Positions 1 to 5,212 of a DNA stretch of 5,212 nt are shown here, one piece after another. Below the pieces are notes generated by a model that had not been told where the DNA came from, made no database searches, and worked only from the letters and a program-made list of their open reading frames with translations. The translations under genes and the position numbers were made by a program. This DNA is from Planctomycetota bacterium. GTDB taxonomy: Bacteria > Planctomycetota > UBA1135. Numbering within the stretch: position 1 is the stretch's first letter; each line of letters starts with the position of its first letter. Where the stretch lies: assembly GCA_003501525.1 (NCBI GenBank), contig DNPI01000094.1:1444-6655 (forward strand), in the 5' to 3' direction.

Positions 1-345
1 GTCAAGAACACCACCAGCCTCCCCGGCACGAGCCATGTTGACGTACAAGTCGTCAAAAACATCCGGGTTTTGAGCGAGAGCGTCAGAAAGCGGCTGCCCT
101 TCCTCCACCAAATCAGCGGTATCGGTAACGGCGTCTTGAAACTTACCCGGAGGCCACTGATCGGCAAGAACTCGAAGGTTTCGGAGAATTGGCAAGCCTG
201 CTTCGGTCAACGTCGCCAGCATTCGCGTGAAGCGCACGAGGTGCTTCAGGGGAACTTTTCTGCGCGTTCGCACAGCCCCCTCCACTTGAGGCGAAGACGA
301 CTGGCGTCGAGAGGCTGCAGGGACTTTACGCTGAATGCGCGCCAT
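1..345 (-). CDS. pilC: PilC/GspF-type inner-membrane platform protein, N-terminal part (3' end outside window)
   Basis: Only the first 115 residues are present; the frame is open to the left edge. The family (T2SSF domain) is a polytopic inner-membrane protein that couples the cytoplasmic ATPases to assembly of pilin or pseudopilin filaments. Visible hallmarks are FTRMLATLTEAGLPILRNL at residues 39-57, the start of the first cytoplasmic T2SSF domain, and LYVNMARAGEAGGVLD at 100-115, the conserved block before the first membrane helix. The ATG at 345-343 overlaps the TGA of the upstream ATPase by one base (TGATG) and sits behind a strong GGAGGAGGG, so translation is probably coupled but also independently efficient. 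The first 30 residues are strongly basic. Family members such as Pseudomonas PilC have about 30 more residues before the FTRQ-like block, so this is a short-N-terminus variant. The family call is secure; pilus versus type II secretion cannot be told from this fragment. Confidence 0.9.
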   Translation of the reverse strand, partial: MARIQRKVPAASRRQSSSPQVEGAVRTRRKVPLKHLVRFTRMLATLTEAGLPILRNLRVLADQWPPGKFQDAVTDTADLVEEGQPLSDALAQNPDVFDDLYVNMARAGEAGGVLD

Positions 346-1982
346 CAACCCTCCTCCGATTGAGTTGACTTAACAACCTCGTCCAAAGTAGTCACACCGC
401 TCCGAGCCAGCTCAAGTCCACGCTCTCGCAATGTTCTCATTTTCTTCTTAGCCGCCGCTCGGCGAAGTGCAATAGTGCTCGGATCCTTAAGGAATTGTTC
501 GCGCAGGGCGTCATCCATTGGAAGTATTTCGTAGATAGCTGTACGCCCTGAATGACCAGTGAAATGACAATCATCACAACCCTTTCCTCGCTTGAACCCC
601 TTACCACTCGTCAAGCCTGCTTTCTTCAGTAAATCTTTTTCCGGAGAATCGGATTCTGCACATTTTTCGCAAATTTTCCGCACTAACCGCTGAGCCACAA
701 TACCTTCGAGAGTCGCCGAAAGTAGAAAAGGCTCAACCCCCAAATCAACCATTCGAGTCGCTGTCGAAGGAGCATCATTAGTGTGCAGAGTGGAAAGCAC
801 CAGATGCCCCGTCAACGCCGCTTCGACCGCAATCTGCGCTGTTTCAGGGTCACGAATCTCTCCGACTAAAATAATGTCAGGATCTTGCCGCAGCATGGTA
901 CGCAGCACACTTGAGTAACCCACGCCTATTTCCTCCTTCACCGGGACTTGGACAATCCCATCAAGGTCATATTCAACAGGATCCTCTACTGTCAGGATTT
1001 TGCGTTCCGGAGTATTCACTTGGCTAAGGAGAGAGTACAGAGTTGTCGTCTTTCCTGAGCCAGTAGGTCCCGTGACAAGAACAATACCATGAGGCTTTTG
1101 CACGAAATCCTGCAGCTGCTCCTGCTCGCCCTCTAGTAGCCCAAGCTTCGTCAAATCGAGTTGGAGAGACTTCCTATCGAGAATTCGCAAAACGACGCTC
1201 TCACCTCCCTGTATAGGAACTGTAGAAACTCGAAAATCGACAGGGCGGCCATCAACCACCATCTCAATCCTCCCATCTTGAGGCATCCTAGTTTCTGAAA
1301 TGTCAAGATTCGCAAGGACCTTGACCCGGGAAATGATAGCCGGCGCGAGGTGAGCTGGCGGAGGGTCTATCTCATAAAGGACTCCGTCGACTCTCATCCG
1401 GATGCGAAAATCCCCTTGGTAAGGCTCAAGGTGAACATCAGCAGCTCGATCGCGCACCGCTCTCGTTAAAATCGATTCCAAAAGCCTAACAATAGGAGCC
1501 GCCTCAGAAGCTTCTGATTTCTCCCCCTCAGCCGCTTGTGCACTATGCCCCGCATAAGCCTTTTCAACCGCTTCAGCCAAAGCCCCTGATTCAGCCATAA
1601 CAGGCTCAGTAGGTTTACCCGTTACCCCTTCTAGGTCAGCAAGCAGGGGCAGCACGTCAGGGTCAGACACCGCCACCCGTAACTTGCCCTCCGCCAAATC
1701 AATCGGAAGGGCCCCAAAAGCTCTCGCAGTACCTGAGTCAACCATAGCAAGTGCTTCAGCCTGAGGATTGAGTTGATCAGCAGAAAGCCAATCCAAGCCT
1801 TTCTGGCTCGCAAGAGCTCGCGAAAGATCTGCTTCAGTGATATGCCCTCTTTCAAGGAGAAGTGCCCCCAACCGCCCTCCTGCTCGCCGCTGCTCTGCAA
1901 GAGCCGCCTGCAGCTGCCCCTGGCGAAGGACTCCCATCTTCAGGAGAATCCCACCAAGGGTGTTAGAAGAGGTAGACGACAA
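345..1982 (-). CDS. pilB: PilB/GspE-type assembly ATPase with MshEN-like N-terminal domain (second copy, 'pilB2')
   Basis: This 545-residue cytoplasmic hexameric motor ATPase is predicted to drive pilin or pseudopilin polymerisation with the PilC/GspF protein encoded next. Domains in order: tandem 24-residue MshEN/GspE-N motifs at residues 8-31 and 37-60; the rest of the N-terminal domain to about 143; an Ala/Glu-rich linker at about 144-161; then the N2 and RecA-like domains. Motifs: Walker A GPTGSGKTT 305-313, Asp box TVEDPVEY 331-338, Walker B ILVGEIRD with catalytic Glu375, His box TGHLVLSTLHTNDAP 391-405, and zinc tetracysteine CEKC 438-441 plus CDDC 469-472. The start is TTG, six bases after the pilT stop and in the same frame. 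No ATG or GTG lies between that stop and the domain, and the next Met (residue 16) would cut into the first motif. No Shine-Dalgarno is visible, so reinitiation after pilT is likely. The PilT neighbour and the PilB-like C-terminus (TLRERGLELARSGVTTLDEV) favour PilB over GspE, but GspE is not excluded. Confidence 0.93.
   Translation of the reverse strand: MSSTSSNTLGGILLKMGVLRQGQLQAALAEQRRAGGRLGALLLERGHITEADLSRALASQKGLDWLSADQLNPQAEALAMVDSGTARAFGALPIDLAEGKLRVAVSDPDVLPLLADLEGVTGKPTEPVMAESGALAEAVEKAYAGHSAQAAEGEKSEASEAAPIVRLLESILTRAVRDRAADVHLEPYQGDFRIRMRVDGVLYEIDPPPAHLAPAIISRVKVLANLDISETRMPQDGRIEMVVDGRPVDFRVSTVPIQGGESVVLRILDRKSLQLDLTKLGLLEGEQEQLQDFVQKPHGIVLVTGPTGSGKTTTLYSLLSQVNTPERKILTVEDPVEYDLDGIVQVPVKEEIGVGYSSVLRTMLRQDPDIILVGEIRDPETAQIAVEAALTGHLVLSTLHTNDAPSTATRMVDLGVEPFLLSATLEGIVAQRLVRKICEKCAESDSPEKDLLKKAGLTSGKGFKRGKGCDDCHFTGHSGRTAIYEILPMDDALREQFLKDPSTIALRRAAAKKKMRTLRERGLELARSGVTTLDEVVKSTQSEEG
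349..357 (-). promoter_or_regulatory. Strong ribosome binding site of pilC
   Basis: The minus strand reads GGAGGAGGGTTGATG. The GGAGG core (357-353) leaves 7 nt to the ATG at 345-343. The site lies inside the last codons of the upstream ATPase (encoding its Glu-Glu-Gly tail), so pilC can be initiated directly as well as by coupling. A TTG immediately before the ATG is in frame, but the ATG is preferred on codon and spacing. Confidence 0.85.
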
Positions 1983-1988
1983 CGATGC

Positions 1989-3074
1989 TCAGGAAGGATT
2001 TTCGCCGTCTAGGCGCACCGCCAAGTCTGAAGGAATCTGCGCAGAAGAAAGGGCAGATTCGCGTGAAATAGTTCCATTGTTAACCAACTCAAGAAGATGG
2101 TCGTCAAGCAATTGCATTCCAATTCGTTTTTGCGTTTGCATCACTGAGGGGACTTTGAAAGTCTCCCCTTTGCGAATATGGTTTTCAATTGCTGAGTTCC
2201 TGACCATGACCTCAAAAGCTGCTACACGCCCGGTGCCATCGGCACGGGGGAGCAGGACCTGCGAGACCACCGCCTGCAGAGAAACCGAAAGCTGAGTGCG
2301 CACCTGCTCCTGCTGTTCCCGCGGGAACTGGTCAATAATCCTGTCGACGGTTCGAGCAGCGCCAGTCGTATGCAGTGTCCCAAGAACGAGGTGGCCGGTT
2401 TCAGCAGCAGTAATCGCCGCTGAGGTAGTTTCTAAATCTCGCATCTCGCCGAGCATGATGATGTCCGGATCCTGACGAAGAACACGCCTCAAGGCTTCGG
2501 CAAAGGAAGACACATCCTCGCCGACCTCTCTCTGATTTACGACCGATTTTTCAGATGCATGAAAAAATTCAATCGGATCTTCAAGGGTAACGATATGACA
2601 AGATCGATTCTTATTCATCTCATGGATAAGAGCAGCGAGAGTGGTCGTCTTCCCAGATCCCGTAGGACCTGTAACAAGCACAAGCCCTCGAGGAAGATCC
2701 GCAAGAGCCCGAAGGACAGGAGGAGCACCGATTTCGTCAAAAGTAAGCCTATTGTGCGGAATACGTCGGCACACCAAGGCATAGCTTCCCCTTTGCATAA
2801 AGACGCTCGTTCGATAGCGATCCCCAGAAAAGGCAAAAGAAAAGTCCGCTCCACCAAGTTCCTCGACATCCTTCTTGCGGTTTTCGGGGACAATCTCCTG
2901 ACAAATCGCTTTAACCTTTGCGGCATCAAGAATGCCTGATTCCAGCGGCACCAAGTCACCGTCCACTCGAACTGTTGGTGGACGGTCCGCCCCTAGATGG
3001 AGATCTGAAGCGTTCCGTGCCGCAACCTCTTTAAGCCAACCCGCAAGTGGGTTGCTCGATTTAATTTCAGTCAT
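1989..3074 (-). CDS. pilT: PilT-type pilus retraction ATPase
   Basis: This 361-residue cytoplasmic hexameric ATPase is predicted to power type IV pilus disassembly and retraction (twitching, DNA uptake). The length fits PilT (about 345-375). It begins directly with the PAS-like N2 domain (ASDLHLGADRPPTVRVDGDL, 22-41) and has no MshEN domain and no zinc tetracysteine, both PilT traits. Motifs: Walker A GPTGSGKTT 136-144, Asp box TLEDPIEF 163-170, Walker B IIMLGEMRD with Glu210, and a His box ETGHLVLGTLHTTGAARTVD followed by RIIDQFP, which is PilT-specific wording. The retraction-linked AIRNLIR motif is present but altered to AIENHIR (295-301). The start is the ATG at 3074-3072, behind GGAGG with 9-nt spacing and overlapping the upstream ATPase stop by 8 bases. 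A TTG at 3110 would add 12 residues but has no comparable site. The stop TGA lies in the same frame as the next gene. A PilU-like role is possible, but sequence wording favours PilT. Confidence 0.93.
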   Translation of the reverse strand: MTEIKSSNPLAGWLKEVAARNASDLHLGADRPPTVRVDGDLVPLESGILDAAKVKAICQEIVPENRKKDVEELGGADFSFAFSGDRYRTSVFMQRGSYALVCRRIPHNRLTFDEIGAPPVLRALADLPRGLVLVTGPTGSGKTTTLAALIHEMNKNRSCHIVTLEDPIEFFHASEKSVVNQREVGEDVSSFAEALRRVLRQDPDIIMLGEMRDLETTSAAITAAETGHLVLGTLHTTGAARTVDRIIDQFPREQQEQVRTQLSVSLQAVVSQVLLPRADGTGRVAAFEVMVRNSAIENHIRKGETFKVPSVMQTQKRIGMQLLDDHLLELVNNGTISRESALSSAQIPSDLAVRLDGENPS

Positions 3075-4749
3075 TAGTAATTTCCTCCACCCCCTCAGCA
3101 AGGGGCTCAAGCTGTCCTTGGACGGTAGTTACTCGGAGGACTTCTTCCACCGAGGTTTGGCCTTCTTTGGCCTTTGCAATAGCATCAATCGAAAGTTGAT
3201 GCCAGGCCCCAGAAGATTCTGCCAAATTGACGAATTCGGAAGAATCGGTCGATTGGAAAAGTAATTCACGCAGAGGCCCCTCCATAGCGAGCCATTCGAA
3301 AACTCCAATACGACCTAGATAGCCACTGCGACCGCACTCACGACACCCACGGGGTCGACGGACTTTTTCGCCTTTTTTGACACTAAGCACTTGGCGCTCG
3401 AGAGAGCTAGCTTCTTCCTCCACTGAACAGTGAGGACACAGACGGCGAACCAATCTCTGAGCTAAAACGCCTTGCAGAGAAGTGGCGATAAGAAAAGGAG
3501 GAACTCCCATGTCGAGAAGCCGAGTAACCGCTCCTGGGGCGTCGTTTGTGTGCACCGTGCTAAAGACCAAATGACCAGTAAGTGAAGCTTGAATAGCGAC
3601 TTCAGCCGTTTCTCTATCTCGAATCTCTCCCACTAAAACGACATTAGGAGCTTGACGAAGAAACGCGCGCAAAGCACGTGCAAAAGTCAAACCAATGCGG
3701 GGATGAACCTGCACTTGATTAATACCTTGAATACGATATTCAACTGGATCTTCAACCGTAAGAATCTTCCGATCAGCCGCATTCAAAGTCTGAAGAGCCG
3801 CATAAAGGGTTGTAGTTTTCCCCGAACCAGTAGGGCCAGTAACAAGGAAAATCCCGTTGGGGTGTCCGATGACTTCTTTAAACCAAGTTAATGATTTTTC
3901 TCCCATCCCGAGATCTTCCATTGAAAGGAGATTGGCTTCTCTATCTAGAAGACGCATCACACAACTTTCACCATGATTAGTAGGGAGAATCGAAGTTCGA
4001 ACATCCAAATCCCTGCCTGCAACGTGGTGCTCTATCCTGCCATCCTGAGGCTTCCTTTTTTCAGCAATATCTAGCCCAGCACTAACTTTGATGTGTGACA
4101 TCAAACCGGGGTGGAGATCGGCTGGATGCTGGGCAGCCAACGAGAGCCTGCCGTCAACCCTATATCTCACTTGGCAACGATCTGGGAATGGCTCAATATG
4201 AATATCTGAAGCTCGAGCATCAACAGCCTCTCTAAAAGTTCGATGGACTAATCGGACGACTGGCGCTTCATCCCCCAAGTCCTCTTCCTCGAGATTGTCT
4301 ACGACTTCGCCCTTGCTTTCACGAGACCCATAAGCCTTCTCCATTGCCTCACGCAAAGCGCCGGGAGCAGCTAGAGCCAAAGAAATCTCGCGATCCGGAA
4401 GGAAAAATGAAAGGGTGTCGAGAACAACCACTTTGGCAGGATCGGAGACCGCAACGAGCAACACATCTCCGTCCTCTTTCACCGGGAGAGCTTCCATTTC
4501 CCAAGCAGCTGTACTGTCAAGAAGACCAGAAAGTCTCGCCGGCGTTTTTTTACCAGCAAGGTCTACAAAAGGAAGTCGCGACTGCTTGGCTAAAGCTCGC
4601 GCAACAATGTCTTCTTCAACCGCACCCGCTTCGACAAGAGCCTTGCCTAAAGAAATGGTGCGCTTTTCCTGGTCAGCCAGACCAGCTCTTAGCTGGGCTT
4701 CTGTGATAGCGCCCTGGGCGAGAAGGATTTGGCCGAGCTGTTCCCTCAA
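3067..4749 (-). CDS. PilB/GspE-type assembly ATPase with MshEN-like N-terminal domain (first copy, 'pilB1')
   Basis: This 560-residue predicted assembly motor is paralogous to the second PilB-type ATPase in the cluster. The tandem 24-residue MshEN/GspE-N motifs are at residues 4-27 and 33-56, with the N-terminal domain continuing to about 141. A strongly acidic linker (about 143-162) precedes the N2 domain (SDIHIEPF, 181-188; PQDGRIE, 234-240). Motifs: Walker A GPTGSGKTT 305-313, Asp box TVEDPVEY 331-338, Walker B VLVGEIRD with Glu375, His box TGHLVFSTVHTNDAP 391-405, and zinc tetracysteine CPHC 438-441 plus CREC 469-472. The residue before the Walker B strand reads RQAPNVV rather than the RQDPDII seen in pilB2. 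The start is TTG at 4749-4747, overlapping the upstream stop by 4 bases (TTGA). The first MshEN motif begins at residue 4, the next Met is residue 85, and no ATG or GTG occurs back to the in-frame stop at 4785. No Shine-Dalgarno is visible. I leave the symbol empty because pilB and gspE cannot be separated here. Confidence 0.93.
   Translation of the reverse strand: MREQLGQILLAQGAITEAQLRAGLADQEKRTISLGKALVEAGAVEEDIVARALAKQSRLPFVDLAGKKTPARLSGLLDSTAAWEMEALPVKEDGDVLLVAVSDPAKVVVLDTLSFFLPDREISLALAAPGALREAMEKAYGSRESKGEVVDNLEEEDLGDEAPVVRLVHRTFREAVDARASDIHIEPFPDRCQVRYRVDGRLSLAAQHPADLHPGLMSHIKVSAGLDIAEKRKPQDGRIEHHVAGRDLDVRTSILPTNHGESCVMRLLDREANLLSMEDLGMGEKSLTWFKEVIGHPNGIFLVTGPTGSGKTTTLYAALQTLNAADRKILTVEDPVEYRIQGINQVQVHPRIGLTFARALRAFLRQAPNVVLVGEIRDRETAEVAIQASLTGHLVFSTVHTNDAPGAVTRLLDMGVPPFLIATSLQGVLAQRLVRRLCPHCSVEEEASSLERQVLSVKKGEKVRRPRGCRECGRSGYLGRIGVFEWLAMEGPLRELLFQSTDSSEFVNLAESSGAWHQLSIDAIAKAKEGQTSVEEVLRVTTVQGQLEPLAEGVEEITND
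3084..3088 (-). promoter_or_regulatory. Ribosome binding site that decides the pilT start
   Basis: The minus strand reads GGAGGAAATTACTAATG, with 9 nt between GGAGG and the ATG at 3074-3072. The site lies within the 3' end of the upstream ATPase gene. It favours this ATG over the upstream in-frame TTG at 3110, which has no such site. Confidence 0.8.
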
Positions 4750-4883
4750 GGTGCTTTGCGGACAATAGAGGAAATTGGAATCTCAAACGTTTGGAGGCCC
4801 AATTCTTGAGGCCATTTAATTTCTAAAATCCCGTTGTGCCTTCCAACCGTAGCATCAGGGGACAAGCGCACACGAGCAAGATA
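4746..4883 (-). repeat. Second (C-terminal) Ig-like repeat unit in the DUF1573-like protein (protein level)
   Basis: The last repeat of the protein runs from about YLARVRLSPDATVGR to the stop. It matches the previous repeat in the V-x-L-(T/S)-P-(E/D)-A-x-x-G-R core and in the closing hydrophobic strand before Val. The gene ends three residues after this strand, so this is a natural C-terminus and not a truncation. Confidence 0.4.
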
Positions 4884-5212
4884 TTCCCCACCGGGTGTTT
4901 TCTCCACGACTTGAACACTAAAAGCATCGGAACCAGTGAACACAGCCTCTGGAGCTTGAAGGACAACAGTATCTGTCGCAGCTTGGCAACGCACAGTCAT
5001 TTTTCGTTCCTGCCCTTGGTCTTGCATGCCAAACCAAAGGCGATTACTGGGATAATATCGAACCGGCCCAAGGATTTGAGCGTGGATTAAAATCTCAAGG
5101 TTGTGCCCTAAAGTCGTTTCAGCCAAAGCTGAACTGTAAAGGCGCCCCTCTGCCGCCTCGGGCGTAAGCTTCACCCTAAAACGACGGATTTGAGTCCCGT
5201 CAGGTCTGTCTT
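4746..5212 (-). CDS. Probable DUF1573/Ig-like repeat protein, C-terminal part (5' end outside window)
   Basis: The last 154 codons of a gene whose frame is open to the right edge. The fragment looks all-beta. A first strand-rich stretch (visible residues 9-50, counted from codon 5210-5208) ends in an ILGPV boundary, followed by YPSNRLWFG (53-61), then a second stretch ending in FEIPISSIV. The pattern 'P..LxFG' after 'GPV', with repeats ending in an IPI-like strand, is what I know from DUF1573 and related Ig-fold repeats, usually extracytoplasmic. The N-terminus is missing, so no signal peptide or lipobox can be checked. The GTG at 5174 is internal: the frame upstream reads DRPDGTQIRRFR with no stop. 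The TGA overlaps the TTG of the downstream ATPase, so the two genes are translationally linked. The family assignment is from pattern memory and is moderate; a pilus-associated role is inferred only from position. Confidence 0.55.
   Translation of the reverse strand, partial: DRPDGTQIRRFRVKLTPEAAEGRLYSSALAETTLGHNLEILIHAQILGPVRYYPSNRLWFGMQDQGQERKMTVRCQAATDTVVLQAPEAVFTGSDAFSVQVVEKTPGGEYLARVRLSPDATVGRHNGILEIKWPQELGLQTFEIPISSIVRKAP
5023..5186 (-). repeat. First Ig-like repeat unit in the DUF1573-like protein (protein level)
   Basis: The stretch RFRVKLTPEAAEGR, a strand, then LEILIHAQILGPV resembles the second stretch in the same protein, where RVRLSPDATVGR is followed by a strand and FEIPISSIV. 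The similarity is at protein level and by eye. Boundaries are approximate. It suggests that the protein is built of tandem beta-sandwich repeats, at least the last two of which end in this window. Confidence 0.4.

Noticed and set aside
70..363. Plus-strand open frame of 97 codons opposite pilC
   Set aside because: It is antisense to a clear PilC/GspF coding frame, with low-complexity Arg/Ser-rich translation and no ribosome binding site or family resemblance.
1983..1988. Frameshift or sequencing error splitting one PilT-PilB protein
   Set aside because: Each half is a complete protein of normal family length with its own N-terminal domain, so two genes are the better reading; readthrough is kept only as a finding.
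1773..2295. Plus-strand open frames spanning the pilT-pilB2 junction
   Set aside because: Both frames are complements of well-supported ATPase codons; their translations are rich in Arg, Ser and Cys with no recognisable domain.
2615..2959. Minus-strand frame of 114 codons inside pilT with hydrophobic stretches
   Set aside because: It is an out-of-frame shadow within the Walker A and N2 region of PilT; the hydrophobic look comes from frame shift of conserved codons.
3075..3110. Upstream TTG start for pilT adding 12 residues
   Set aside because: It would overlap pilB1 by 44 nt and lacks a Shine-Dalgarno, whereas the ATG at 3074 has GGAGG at good spacing and the protein then starts in the usual PilT manner.
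4344..4768. Plus-strand open frames opposite the pilB1 N-terminus
   Set aside because: They are antisense shadows of the MshEN domain coding region with no independent signals.
1..5212. Promoters, terminators, tRNA, CRISPR arrays or insertion sequences
   Set aside because: There is no intergenic space beyond 6 nt, and no repeated spacer pattern, inverted terminal repeats or U-tract hairpin was seen on reading both strands.

Overview
The window is a tightly packed minus-strand gene cluster for a type IV pilus or related type II secretion-like machine. Read in the direction of transcription (right to left), it holds five genes. They are the 3' end of a gene for a probable DUF1573/Ig-like repeat protein (4746-5212), a PilB/GspE-type ATPase (3067-4749, here 'pilB1'), a PilT-type retraction ATPase (1989-3074), a second PilB/GspE-type ATPase (345-1982, 'pilB2'), and the 5' end of a PilC/GspF-type inner-membrane platform protein (1-345). 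The first and last genes run off the window edges. I see no plus-strand gene, RNA gene, mobile element, CRISPR array or terminator.

Every gene junction overlaps or nearly touches (4 nt overlap, 8 nt overlap, 6 nt gap, 1 nt overlap). The five genes therefore look like one transcription unit whose promoter lies beyond the right edge. The translation starts follow a pattern. pilT and pilC start with ATG behind a good GGAGG ribosome binding site. Both pilB-type genes appear to start with TTG and have no recognisable Shine-Dalgarno sequence, which suggests dependence on translational coupling and lower output.

The genes make functional sense together. The two PilB-like ATPases would power pilin polymerisation, or serve two different filaments. 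PilT would power depolymerisation, and PilC is the membrane protein these motors act on. Both PilB proteins carry an N-terminal MshEN/GspE-N-type domain with two 24-residue motifs of the kind known to bind cyclic di-GMP, and both have the four-cysteine zinc-binding motif. Their catalytic motifs fall at exactly the same residue numbers, which supports the chosen TTG starts and points to paralogy.

Organism: a Gram-negative-type bacterium of intermediate GC content (about half, by eye). An extension-retraction-extension ATPase order, a GspF with a short N-terminus and a DUF1573-like neighbour remind me of the Planctomycetes-Verrucomicrobia group. That is an impression from protein style, not a demonstrated assignment.
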